Source of the DNA: Rotaria sordida
Lineage: Eukaryota > Rotifera > Eurotatoria > Philodinida > Philodinidae
Direction of reading: 5' to 3'
Assembly (NCBI GenBank): GCA_905250125.1
Contig: CAJNOL010000473.1
Location: forward strand, 62,001-126,000
Length of the DNA stretch: 64,000 nucleotides
Under the pieces are notes generated by a model that had not been told where the DNA came from, did not search any database, and saw only the letters and a list, made by a program, of their open reading frames with translations. Each line of letters opens with the position of its first letter. The stretch's first letter is position 1. Shown piece after piece: positions 1-12,256 of this stretch. Made by a program: the position numbers and the translations under genes.

Positions 1-1660
1 CTTGTCTCATTAAACTTCAGAAATTTCACACTGACATTTTTTTCTTTGGAATCAATTCTATGATAAACCCATACAAGAAAATATTCTACTTAACATCAAC
101 AAAAATAGATAAATAAATTTCTTGTTTTTAAATGTTTACTTTGATTTTCCATTTTTACCAAACACAATTCTTTCAGAATTTTTATTGAATTCAGTGGTTA
201 GAAGCTATGAGTGAACCTTTGAAAGGTCTTAAAATAAACTTTAGACAAAAGCAGTTGCACTAACATATTTAAAGGTGAAGAACGTGATCGTACTTTGTTT
301 GAACTTTATTCTATGCCATTTTTCAACAATTTTTCTCGAAACTCTTTTATTTCTGTTGTAAAGACACCTATTTTACTTAGTTCCACTTCCTTTTCTTTTA
401 GTGTAGTGCAACGGGCGATGATTAATAAACAATGCACAAGGCTCCATCTTGAAATCATTAAGATTACGTCACTTGGCGACTCTATTATTGCCAATGGGCT
501 TCTATATACAGTACAGCACTAGTGGAATTGAATCTTTAAAAAAAATCGTACTTCCGACATCAGCTTCATACACAATGAATCGATCATGAGAATTGCCATT
601 AGCGACTGTTACATATCCATATTAGATCAAGGTACTCTTATAAATACGGCAGTATTCAGAATAAGATGTGATTCCTCAAAAAACTAAACATGTAATGCTT
701 CATGATTATTGGCGCAATATTAATATACCCTCATTCATTGTTAATTTGAATCAAAATTACCAAGAAGATTTTTTTTTATTCATTTTAACTTGATTCCCTT
801 TTGAAGTTGAGAACGATTAGTATGAAAGAAACGCCAGAAGTTTCGATTTTATTCAAGAGTTTAAATGCTGTTAAGATCTCTATATTTTTCTTCTCTGCTG
901 AAAATATCACAGAATAATAGTTGTAAGGATGAACGATAAGATTCTAGTTTTCTAAATATGTATTCGCTCAATCGATATTGAATGTGTGCAAGAAACATAT
1001 GGTTTCAAATGTGAGCATTTTTTCGAACTCAAATAATTGAAATAATAATGTTTTGACATATCATCGAACTAGATTCAGTTATTTGTCGATTCAAAACAGC
1101 CGAGACGTCTCAAATTAATCATACTCGATATCGAGTATTTCATAGTTTTGAGGATATTGTGATGAGCAACAAATTTATGTTGACTCGAACGATATTGAAT
1201 CAGATCGCCTCGATCTTATGAAATCAGGAGCCAAAATGAAGATTTCTTTCATTTCATTCAAACGAGTTTGAATCATCCATAGCATGTGTTGCTCTTCGAT
1301 AAAATTCTGCTTGTGGATCATGATTGGCTTTTCGACACGAAGTATAGTGACTTGATTAAACATGAAGAAAAACAGAAACAAAAGCGACCCAAAATTGAAT
1401 TGACCATCATCTATGTGTCTATCTGATGATATAATGACTTGAATTTCATAGCAGACTGGCCTCATATGATTCAGTGATCAATTATTTTGCCTTTCTCTAT
1501 CAATTTAATCAGTTACTATATACATTTAGGTGTCGCTTCGTATTTGATTCTCTATTGAATCTTATCTCTTTTTGATTAGTTTCGAGTGTAAAAGATTTCA
1601 AGCTTTAATTATATGTTCTACATATGTGAATAGCAATAGTCAGAACAATTGCGTATAGAA
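1..1660. other. gene-poor AT-rich stretch, no supported gene
   Basis: No gene could be supported here. The only noticeable open frame is a minus-strand stretch at 1175-1465 (96 residues) with reasonably protein-like composition near its C-terminus (several charged residues and few low-complexity runs). It lacks flanking splice sites or a recognisable motif and may be a decayed exon. Confidence 0.4.
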
Positions 1661-1665
1661 GACTT

Positions 1666-1710
1666 GAGGGTGTGGGTGTAGTTCTTTTTGTTCATTTATA
1701 ACCACACCCA
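1666..1710. repeat. G-rich/C-rich stem-loop (family copy 1)
   Basis: A G-rich arm (GAGGGTGTGGGTGTAG) is followed by a T-rich loop starting GTTCTT and a short complementary arm (ACCACACCC). It belongs to a dispersed set of similar stem-loops in this window. The arms are built from GTGTGGG-like words similar to the TGTGGG telomeric repeat reported for bdelloid rotifers. Confidence 0.5.
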
Positions 1711-1940
1711 ATTTTTTTCCAGTGGATTCATAACGTTTTATTGCTTTTTTTGCTCATCAATCTCCTAAAAAATGATCAACCTCCCCAACTGAAACAGTCG
1801 ACTCCTCTCTTCCGATAGAAAAAGGTTGGTTACTCTATCCCGACTACTTCACGACATCCCTGTGTATAGTTAGACAGATGTCTAAATAGTTAGATAGATT
1901 ATATACAGAACAGACAGCTAGCTAAAAAGTTAGTTGGATA

Positions 1941-2151
1941 CACTGCAATAAATCGGAGTAGAATAAAAAACGGTAAAAGAATTGTAGAAATTTGAATAAA
2001 CAAAATACCATTTATTGGTTTTTGGCATATCAGTCGTACTGAATTAAAAAGGTATTTTGATCAAGTAAAGAACGGAAAGAAAGGTATTTTGTTTGTTTCA
2101 ATTGCTATAACCATTTTTCTGTTTTTTATGCTACGGAAATTTTTTACAGTG
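1941..2151. mobile_element. MITE-like element, ~211 bp, ~70 bp terminal inverted repeats
   Basis: The left end starts CACTGCAATAAAT at 1941. The right end is its inverted complement ending at 2151 (...TTTTTTACAGTG). Arms of about 70 nt (1941-2011 and 2082-2151) share a distinctive inner block AAACAAAATACC and align with small differences. A TA dinucleotide flanks both sides (1939-1940 and 2152-2153), consistent with the TA target duplication of the Tc1/mariner superfamily. There is no coding capacity, so it is a non-autonomous element. Superfamily assignment is an inference from TSD and size. Confidence 0.75.
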
Positions 2152-3016
2152 TAGAAAGATTTATTATTCCTCTATGGAATCGCTCACTATGTAGTGGATA
2201 CTAGCTTGGCTCTAAAGTTTTGTTAGCCATGGCATTGAGATGTCGAAAGGATATATCTGGACGAGATCTACATGTGATAAAAAAAGAACTGTAGTACCTC
2301 GTACTATTTTAGAGAAAATGTCAAAATAGTGATATCTTGCACCATTGCTATTTTTGCATTTTCGGCGGTATCTGATCTCTGTCGTTTCTACGGATCAAGA
2401 TTTGATTGATCACATATGATGATTTTGTAGACTCCGGAGGCCTCTATCATTTGAAACGTGGCTCGCCTAGAACGGTCGAAGTAGAAGAGAAATATTGCCA
2501 AAATACTGAGGACATTCGTTTTTTGGACTACAAATAGGTCCCAAAACAGTGTTTCAACCTGTATTCTGCATAGACAAAATGAAATAGTCTAATATTTTGG
2601 ATTTGAACATAGGTTCACTAGATCTTTCGTTTGAGATATAAAAATCGAAGATAACAAAAATTTCCTCCAGCGATCTATAAGGACAGTTGGATGGTTTTGT
2701 GACGGATCCTTTCTTAAATCGAATATGGAGGTCAGATCTTGAACAGAAAGCGTATGAAATTTTCAGGAAACTCAGGTATCAAAATAATTTGTTTGGTAAA
2801 GAGAACAGAAAATGAATAATAATCAGTTGAAGAAAAAAAGAAGAGAACGTGCTAGATGACATATATCATATATAAGAGAAAGGAGAAAGAACAATAGTCA
2901 GTCGGCACGAGAGAGAAGAGAAAGCACTATACGACATATATCATAAGAGAAAAGTACGACACTATCTAACACGCTATTTGTAATGTCTGATGGAGTAGCA
3001 AAAGTGTCTGATTTGA

Positions 3017-4628
3017 TCAGTCGAATGTAATACTAACGCCGATATGTTTTGGCATAATGGTAATGGTTTGTACTTGTCCACCCGTGTTAACTTGAGGGCC
3101 ACCATCATGAAAAGTGACATATTGCATCAACCTTGCTGCGATTACCTTGAACTCAAATCGAGCTAAATCTTGTCCAATACATTGACGATGTCCACTACCA
3201 AAGGGAATGAATGCATAGGGATGAAGAGGCTTGCCTCCTTTCAAGAATCTCTCCGGATAGAAAATTTCGGGATCGATTGACCAGTTCTGAGGATCTTGTG
3301 CAAGATTATGAATGGAAATATACACTTGATCACCTTTGTATAGTTGAACGCCACTCTCGGGCAGACGATCATCGACGGTTAATGTGCGAAAGGTTCCATC
3401 GGAGATTGGAGTAAAGCGTAGTACTTCGTTAATAACAGCATCCAAATAGACAAGTGAATCAAGACGATCTAATGATAACGGTCCTTTATAATCATCACCA
3501 TCCATCAATTCTGCCTTGATCTTCTGCTGCACTTGCGGATGTTTGCTCATATGATAAATGAACCAAGATAAAGCGCTGGATACTGATTCAGATCCGACGA
3601 TCAGAAAGAACAGCATCTCATCCAACAGTTCACTTCGAGACAAACCTGTAGATTTTTTTTTTACAAAATATAGTTTTGAAGTACACAAACTGACCTTTCT
3701 TCTTATCTTCAATTTTCTTTATTTCTGCTTGTTCATCTTGTTGTAATGAGCATACAAGTGATGCAATTAATGATGTTCTTTTCCGTTGTACAGTCGACGT
3801 GGAACTTTGAGCTAATTCGTGTGCTATTATTCTATTACAATATTGTTCGATGATTGCTCGAGCTCGTCGATGTCGGACATTCAGTTTCAAATAGATCATG
3901 ATCATAATGTCTGGAAAACGTATGATTTTTTGAACTAAATCCAATATGTCTTGTAACGCCCGAGCAAGATCATTGTTGCTTGTGTTCTTATGACGATCAT
4001 CATCATCGAGTGTGTTCAAATCGTAGTCGAATGCAATAAAACCGAAGATGTCAAGAATTAATTTTTGACATTGGTGAACAATGTCCAAATGCACTGTCTG
4101 AGACGAACTATGACGCCATTTGGCCAATAGTTTGTCAGTAGTATCCATAATCAAATCTAGATTACAGATAATCTTACTATGGCGAAACAAGGGCATAGTT
4201 AGTGAGGCATGTCGTTTGAAGGTGGAACCTAGAAATCATTTTATGAAAGTTCTCCAATTAGATGTTTAAAGCTAACCTTTGATGTTAATTATCGCATTGG
4301 GAATAAGAATACCAAACTTTTTGACAAATGCATCACCCTGCTCGTAGATATGTCGATGAGTATATATATGCTGTACGTCGCCAGTGCCGCCTACAATAAT
4401 CAGACGTGAAGGGCCAAGCCAGAATTGAAAAATATTACCAAAGCGACGTGTAAATTCTTTAAAGGCTTCTGCAGCGGTTGCACCATGCAGTAGTATACCT
4501 GATTGAATCAGATTACCAAAGAGAATGTGAGGCGACAAACCGGGCAAATTATCGCGAAGAGTAAAATACTTGAATTTTAAATAAAAATATATCAAAAATG
4601 AAAGCACTACGATCAGTAGGAGCAGCAT
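3017..4628 (-). CDS. cytochrome P450 (three exons)
   Basis: Haem-thiolate monooxygenase, predicted to be anchored in the endoplasmic reticulum and to oxidise lipophilic substrates with NADPH-P450 reductase. Exons are 4628-4277, 4228-3695 and 3645-3017. Each junction is GT-AG with introns of about 50 nt, and the frame closes to about 504 residues, the usual family length. The N-terminus (MLLLLIVVLSFLIYFYL) is a membrane anchor followed by a proline-rich hinge (LPGLSP). An I-helix oxygen-binding segment reads IVGSESVSSALSW, the K-helix ExxR is EVLR, the PERF motif reads PERFLKGG, and the haem loop is FIPFGSGHRQCIG with its Cys ligand. All key motifs are intact, so it looks functional. The CYP clan cannot be assigned by eye; the E-S replacement in the I-helix (usually D/E-T) is mildly unusual. 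The start is the only Met ahead of the anchor. Confidence 0.93.
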
Positions 4629-4794
4629 TTTATGCGCGCGGATAACGATAAACTATCGACACACACAGGTTGTAGATAATACAGACAATAAACACACTCA
4701 CATGTTTATTCGTTTCATTTATACTATTATTCCCATCCCTCCGAGAAAGAGAACAAAATATATGGTGTATGCATCATGCTAGATACGTAAATAT

Positions 4795-5385
4795 ACCGTG
4801 TCTTCTCATTGGCGAACATAAATTCAAAATTCAAACATTGTTAAATTCACTTTCGATTGTTTTTTTTTCAATTTAAATTATTCAAATAGAAAACAATCTC
4901 AAGTCTAAAATTTTCGTTATTTAAATTCTGAAATATTTATTTATATAAATTTCAAAAAAAGAACTCATTTTATAACGTAAATTATTTTTAAAAAATTAAC
5001 CGAAAATTTCGAATTTTCGATTTTGAAATTTATAAAACATTTATTGATAACAGTTTCAATAAAACTTATACATTCAGTTTCACTTTTAACTAGCTATAAT
5101 TTATAGAGTTCGCTAAGTATTGAGTTACACAATTGCTATTTAATGACCTGTAATTTGTAGAGTGCGCTAAACTACTGCTCTTTTCTTTTTCTTTTTAACT
5201 AATTACAATTTATAGAGTTCGTCAGACATACTTGTTATTATGAACGTCAAGAGTTTTTTCTTAATTTGAATACACCATTTAATTGTCATTATAACATGAA
5301 AATAAGCATCGAATGTAGAGAAATTAATTGAGGTACAAAGCATTCATATACAAAAATTAAGAATAGAAAAAATGCTGACCAAAAA
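4795..5385 (+). repeat. dispersed repeat, copy A (inverted partner at 14010-14395)
   Basis: This stretch matches the reverse complement of 14010-14395 in several long blocks. One is the block around the words ATTGTCATTATAACATG and GAGGTACAAAGCATT (5283-5345). Another is the block from TCTTCTCATT through CATAAATTCAAAATTC (about 4802-4835). Copy A carries extra material in the middle, where an AATTTATAGAGTTCG word is repeated three times (about 5097-5222). It encodes nothing recognisable. Confidence 0.7.
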
Positions 5386-7205
5386 AAAAAAAGATGAACT
5401 TGAAATATGAATGTTGATGAGCGGCTGTTCCTGTATATATTTCATTTATATATAAGCAAAATTCATTATTTTAGACAGCTTTGAGACTTCATATGTCATT
5501 ACTCACTATCGATAGATGTCTAATGTGGTCAATTTGACTAGAATTTATTCCGATCGATCCTCAGTAAAAGTTCAAGTCTAATAGGATATTGTGTTCGCCC
5601 GACAACATACGACCGCAATTAGAGCTGTAATGGTGATGAATATTCATCGGTATTCAATAATAATTAAAGGTAATTAGTACAGAAACGACCGTTTTCGAAA
5701 CGTAATTAGTCATAACAATATCGTTTTGAATTAGATTAACTTTCTCTGGTAATAAATAATTGAACAAGAATAATTCTTTAGAACATTATTTATTCAGTTT
5801 TTTTAAAAGTATTCCCAAGGTCTTTAGACAACAAATATTCAAATAGTCGATAGAAATTTCACAAGAATATTTGCTAGCAACGAATAGAAATTGTGAATTC
5901 AGCTATTAAAACCCATACTTGATTTCTAACACAATAAAAGCAAAAAATTGAACAGTGCATGGAGATAATAAATATGATAAATAAAAAAATATAATGAACG
6001 AATAAACATATATGTACATTATCATATATTCGCTAAGAAGAAACGTACAAATGAATAAGTATATAGAGTAATCAAAAAATTATTCTAATTAGCATGTGTA
6101 CATTGAGGACGACAATACTGATTCATTCGGTACGCCAATTTCATATTCAACTAAGTGTACTTTTGCTAAATTGGATAAAAGTGATAATCAGCTATAATAA
6201 ATTTGTCAAAACTTTGTTGCTGACGTTGCAGATAGTTTATTTTTTCAATTGAACCCTTGAACAAATATTTGAAAATATTTCAGCTCTTCATTAAAACACA
6301 TACGTTTAGTCTTTTCTTTCTTCGTCTCGAACGATACATCTTGCTCACCAGAACCTGCTGTAAAATCATCGTGCGTGGATGATTTTGATAAATTCTATTT
6401 TAAGAATTTATATTGTGATTGAACAGATGTTATGGATGAGTGTGAGTGTCAATGCCTTTTTTATCCACACTGATAATTGTTATGGAATATTCCCAATAAA
6501 TGTAAAAACAAAGATCATGTCCAAGATTTCGTCCATATATATATATGTTAACGGTGATATCGCATCATCACAACCCTCGATGCAGTTTTGCTCTCTTTCT
6601 TTCTCTTTTCATTAGTTGTTATCATTTGTTTTCTTTCTTCTCTTAATTCCTTCTCAGTTATATATATATGTGTGTAACTGCCTGCGAATAGATATATTCT
6701 TTTTCCAGTGAAATAAAAGTAAAGCTCGTCTGTTTCGAGCTAGCATCATAATTTTCAGTTAATAATTGAGTTTACTGGAATCCCATCTTTTTATATTGAC
6801 TTTATTTTCCTTTTCTATTTTTCGTATAATAGCTGACTCCTAGTCGTTCGAACTTTAAGAAAAAATGCTTTGCAGCAAAGAACAAAGAATCATTTGATTG
6901 TGATATCAAATAAGTATGGAAATATTGAAAAAAACGAATATTGTATAAAATTCATGACGAATATAAATTAATAAGAGCAAAACTTAATGAATGCGATAAG
7001 AAAACTATAAAGAGATAAGATTTCAAAGTATGTCCCTTTGATATTTTGTTGATTACATTCATGTCAGTCTACAATATCAATATTATAATCTTTTTATCAA
7101 TAAAAACTATGCAAATATTTTTTTTTGAGTAAAGTATAAGACCAAGCATGAAGATTTGAATGTTAATAAATAGTTGTTGAGAATTCACTTTAATGAAAGA
7201 GAATA
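5386..7205. other. intergenic, no gene seen
   Basis: AT-rich spacer with short simple runs (TATATATA around 6535 and 6660). Open frames at 6379-6615 and 7069-7299 are low-complexity and unsupported. The protease gene starts at its right edge. Confidence 0.5.
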
Positions 7206-9840
7206 ATGAATATTTTGTTGAAAAGAAGTTTTTTACTATTATATACTGCGACAATTTGTGTTGCAGTCCAATATAAATGTGATAATAGGAATACGTCATG
7301 TGGCTGTGGTCTTTTCAATGTTGAATTAACTTCATCAGAAAATTTCAGTGGAAAGATTACGGTCAAGCACAGTTGGTCAATGATTGTTCTTCTTAATTTC
7401 CACTCGTCAATCGAGAACAGCCCTTGTAGTGGATCGATTTTAAATAATTATTTCATCCTAACAGCTGCTCATTGTATTGAAAAAATCGCTCCATTATATA
7501 TTACAATTAAGGCTGGTATCCATTATCCAATAGATGAAAATGCAACCATTCATATCGTAGATAGCATCTATCTCCATCCTAAGTATAAAGGTCATACTGA
7601 TGGATATGTTAATGATATAGCACTTTTGAAATTAAATAAACCATTGAATTTCAATGATAACCTCTATGTTACTCCAACATGTATACCTACTATAAATGCA
7701 TCAAGAAATATATCACAATATCCGAAAAATGGTACACGATTAACTGTAATCGGTTGGAACTCAATAAGACAAGGTAAAGTGGATATATTTAATCCTCTTC
7801 AACAAAGAGAAATCTTCTTTATTGATAACAATAATCCAATGTGTCTTCGTTCGTTTATTGATCCAGAAAAACAATTTTGTACTGGTTTTTTAAAAGATGG
7901 TAGAGGTCAGCGTTAATGCTTTATTTTTTTAATTTTTATTCATTAATTATCTTTATCTATTTGACTAGATCCATGTTATGGTATGTTTCATGCGTGTTGA
8001 ATTATTATGGATTAGAATCATTTAATTATTTTAGGCGATTCTGGTGGACCGATCTTACAATGGATGAGTAATCGATGGGAACAGGTAAAACTATAACATT
8101 AAGTGTTTTCTTCTTAATTTCTAAATCAATCTTTTTCTTGTCGAAACTCTTATGCACTATTTTGATGATTACTAGCGTAGATATCGTTCAATATTTTAAC
8201 AATCTGTTCTATTAATTAATTCTAGGTAGGTATAGCAAGTTACTCTAGATGTGGAATTCCAGGTTATCCAAGCATCTATACTCGTCTTGCGTATTATATC
8301 GATTGGATAAATTCTATTATAATAAGTCACAATGAATCATTATATACAGTAACAACTCGCAATTCTCCAGTTACTTATAATTGTGATAGAAACAATGTGA
8401 CATGTGGTTGTGGATATGCAAATGTTGAAATAATTCAATCTCGTATTATTGGCGGTACAAATGCTGTCGAAGCGAGTTGGACAATGTTTGTTTCTCTACG
8501 TATTTTAAATGGCAATAAACATTTATGTGGTGGAACACTTCTATCAAATTCATATATTCTAACTGCTGCTCATTGTGTTCAATCATTTTCATTGATAGAT
8601 CCTTTCGATTTAACCATTGTCGCTGGAATTACTAATCGTTCTGATTCTTCTCAATATATTAGTTATATTCGTCGAATTTATATACATCCAAACTTTACGC
8701 ATCAAAGTAATAGATTTATAAATGATATAGCCATATTAGAACTTTATGATCCATTATTAATTGATTCAAATCCATTATTAAGTAGAACATGTGTTCCTCA
8801 CATTAGTTCATCTATATTAAATAATCAATATCCTATAAATGGTACACGATTAGTTATTATTGGATGGGGAACAATTGAACATGAACAATATATTGAACCT
8901 GATATTTTACAACAATTAGAAATATTTGTAATTGATAATAATCATCCAATGTGTTCGAATTTAATTAATAATATTGAAAGTCAATTTTGTGCAGGAGTTT
9001 ATCAAGAAAGAAAAGGTTATGTATCTATTTGATATAATTTTTCAATTGAATAAATATTTTTATTCTTTGTTATAGGCCCATGCCAAGGTATATCGAGAAA
9101 ACAAAAGAAATCATTTTCATTTTTAGTTAAATAAAGAAAGATGAATATAGGATTCACGGTGATTTTTTACCTCAGAATGATAGCTATATAACTTAGTATT
9201 GGCACGAACCCTTTTAGAATTTTTCTAGCCTTATCGAGACTTTTCTGTGAAGTCAATATTAACTCAAACGACGAGTATCAGTTCGAATAGTTACCTGATG
9301 AATAGAGGAAGACTTCAATTGCTTACTGCTGAGATATCAATAGAGGGTACTACCTGTTGATGTTTCAACAGTTTACTATAAAATGTGATAATCTACACAA
9401 CACTAGATGAAGGGAGTCTTTCTCTCATAACCTATATATGTTCCATTTGTGAGTGAAAATCTTATAACCACTTTTCTCTTGAAGGAGATTCTGGTGGAGC
9501 AATACTTCAATGGACAGGACAATATTGGCAACAAATTGGTATCATATCTAGTGATTTTACGTGTGAAAATAGTAGTATTCCAAATATTTATACTCGTTTA
9601 TCTTATTATCGATCTTGGATGGATGAAATTGTTAGTAAGACTGGTGAACATCTTGAACCAACTCATACAATGTCTAATACTACAACAATAACGACAACCA
9701 TTTCATCATCATGGTACTACACCAATAGTACACAAACATCAATTGAAACAACACCAAATATGAATTGTTCTTTGAAATATCAATTGAACATGATTTTATT
9801 TAAAATAATCCTTTTCATTATATTTATTTTAATTAATTAA
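7206..9840 (+). CDS. secreted two-domain trypsin-like serine protease with hydrophobic C-tail
   Basis: Six exons (7206-7905, 7969-7980, 8035-8084, 8226-9015, 9076-9087, 9485-9840) join in frame to about 639 residues. A signal peptide (MNILLKRSFLLLYTATICVA) is followed by two S1-family domains. Domain 1 has TAAHC, NDIALLKL and CYGDSGGP, so the His-Asp-Ser triad is complete, with Asp at the S1-pocket position, predicting trypsin-like cleavage after Arg/Lys. However, its N-terminus lacks the R-IVGG activation site. Domain 2 has RIIGG, TAAHC, NDIAILEL and CQGDSGGA, but Gly at the S1-pocket position. A Thr/Ser-rich stalk and a hydrophobic C-terminus suggest a GPI anchor or membrane tail. In both domains the residues just before GDSGG come from a 12-nt microexon, so the domain was duplicated together with its introns. 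An AATAAA lies near 9897. Confidence 0.9.
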
Positions 9841-10449
9841 AATCAGTACCTATTTTATATTTCATTTGAATCTTTGAATATTCTAAGATATATTTTTAAT
9901 AAATTTGTGATAAATAATTGATTAAAGAACTTAATGACATTGACACGACAAATCGAATCTGCACATTGCAATTATAATTATAATCAAAATAAGATTAAAA
10001 CGCTGACTTAATATTCAATTTCATTCCCATCCTCACGTTTTTTTGAATTCGTTAAATGTCTAAGCAAAAAATCTGCATTATATATGAAATACTGTGACAT
10101 CATGTGTTCTTCCTTATTTATCTTTCCTATACGCTTTTGGTAGGATGGAAAGAGTGACGTGTTTGTTTTCACCAAAACACTATTGTCGGTTATCTTTCGC
10201 GTTTCATTTCTGTTCTGTATTTGCCAACCATTATGTGAAGACTGGGTTATTAGACATGTGTTTCATACTATGTTAATCATCGATCGAGCATTTTTCCAAC
10301 ATGACACAACGTTGGGGAAAAAGCCGACTATCAATTTTCTCGAAGAGAAACCACAAGATATGACTGTTTTCAATTTTCTTACTTCTCACCGTCTCTATAG
10401 AAGTAACTTGTAACATTTTTTGTTCTTTTAATATTACATAGACAATATC
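9841..10449. other. intergenic between protease and F-box gene
   Basis: About 600 nt containing the protease 3' end and, toward the right, overlapping short frames (10094-10276, 10159-10413) with no recognisable motif. These may be leader sequence of the F-box gene. Nothing else is supported. Confidence 0.4.
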
Positions 10450-12214
10450 ATGACCTGTTTCGAAGATCTGTCGAATGAATTGATGTTTGAAGTTTTCGAA
10501 TTTCTCGATGGATGTCATATATATGAGGCATTCAACAATCTTAATACTCGTCTCCAACTTCTTCTTGATAATTGTTCACTTCCGTTGAAACTTAATCTTT
10601 CCACACATAAGTCAACTTTTCAAAATCGTTGCATCGACATTGTTGGACCTAATTTGCACAAAATTTCGTCACTTCGTTTATCAAATCCTTTATTAATCGA
10701 TTTTTTCCTTTCAACATTCACTATCAATTCATCTTTTTGTCGACTCAAAGCAATCATTTTGGATGGAATCAAATCAAGAAGTTTTACATCTCTTCTCGCC
10801 GATTTAGCCTCGCTACCCTATCTCGTCTACTTGTCCATTACAATCGTTGATTATTTTAGATTTCGTGACGATGTTTACCATCTCATATTTCGCTTGCCCA
10901 AGTTGAAGTATTGTAGATTGACATTTGAACTTAGTATGAAACGTCCTCCATTAACCATTGCTGAAAATGTGCGCAGCAATATTGAACATCTCAGTATCAA
11001 TGGCGGTTGTCGTCTCGATGATCTTGGCGCCATTCTCTCTTACACGCCTCACCTACGTCGATTGTCATGTCGCCTATATGAAGACCGGCAAACACTAACA
11101 GAAGTATCGGTTGTACCACACAGTCTTACACATATCTCTTTTGAATTGTTCAATGTTTCATTTCAACAATTCCAATATATTATTCGTCAATTTTCTTCGC
11201 AGATACAAATACTGCGCATTAGATCACAAGACAATAATGACTACTTCAATGCTAGCCATTGGCAACACTTGATTTCAACCTACATGCCTAACTTACACAC
11301 GTTTGATATTCAACATCGAACATCAATTTGGCAGGAACTCAATTGCCATACTCAATGTGAGGCATTGTTGGATAAGTTTGCCTCTATATTTTGGCTAGAA
11401 CGACAATGGTCCTTTATGCATCAACATAACCAAGATACGTTCTCTGATGTCTTGTTTTATTCTATTCCTCATTCCAATCGGTAGCAGTTAACAAACTTGT
11501 GAATTGTGAGATGACTTTCTTTTTCATTGTAGAAGGAAGGACTATACGTTTCATGACGGGGAGCATACAAAGAGCGACTGTGGCGAGACAGCGGATCTTA
11601 ATTTAAACCATCGACTTGCTATTCACATTCCTCAAGGTGTTGATGGCTGCTTGATGCCATATTCGCATGCAACTGAGCTCATTGTTTCAAAATATGATTC
11701 CCAATCACATTCGTGGTTTACTTTCGATCGTAATCATACGATTCCTTTAAGACAACGAACTCAACTTAACGTTCAGTATACAGATCTCAACATGGACAAT
11801 CGAATGATCAGAAACGTGCTATGGGACTACAATGCAAATTCATCAACAAGTTTTAGAAACATAATACAGAACATCAATTCACTGTCGAGCAAACAAATGC
11901 AAACGATTTGTTTAGTGTTTAACAGCAACATTACCAAAGTGACTGTTTTATATTCCTGCACGCTTGACGAGATAAAAGTACTCGTCAGTCTCTGTTCTCG
12001 AATGGAATGTCTGCAGATTCCTGTGAATTATCAACTCGAATCAATCGTGCAATATATATTGGAAGACTGTTCTAGCAGCCGATGTTTCTCGCTATGTCTT
12101 CACAATGGAGACCATAATACGATCGTACGGTTACAAAAAATACTTTCTTGTGAAAAACGAATGAATTCCTGTGCGATTGTACGTTTTTATGATAAAGTGT
12201 ATTTGTGGTGGTAG
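10450..12214 (+). CDS. F-box protein with leucine-rich-like C-terminal region
   Basis: Two exons (10450-11480 and 11533-12214, intron 52 nt) give about 570 residues. The N-terminus (FEDLSNELMFEVFEFLDG, then LNTRLQLLLDN) is a clear F-box, the Skp1-binding module of SCF ubiquitin ligases. The rest is a long helical/strand region with irregular leucine-rich spacing (for example LPKLKYCRLTFEL, YTPHLRRLSCRL, YMPNLHTFDIQH), resembling degenerate LRR solenoids that recruit substrates. The start is the ATG immediately before the F-box. AATAAA signals lie at 12300 and 12583. F-box/LRR genes form large families in bdelloids (prior knowledge, not testable here). The substrate is unknown. Confidence 0.8.
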
Positions 12215-12256
12215 TGGATATGTGTGTGGGTGAAGAGGAATCCCATATCCACCCTT
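12207..12256. repeat. G-rich/C-rich stem-loop (copy 2) overlapping the F-box stop codon
   Basis: GTGGATATG and CATATCCAC form a perfect 9-bp stem around TGTGTGGGTGAAGAGGAATC. The repeat covers the stop codon region (12212-12214) of the F-box gene, so it contributes the gene's last codons or 3' UTR. It has the same design as the other G-rich stem-loops, with a GAAGAGG loop. Confidence 0.55.
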
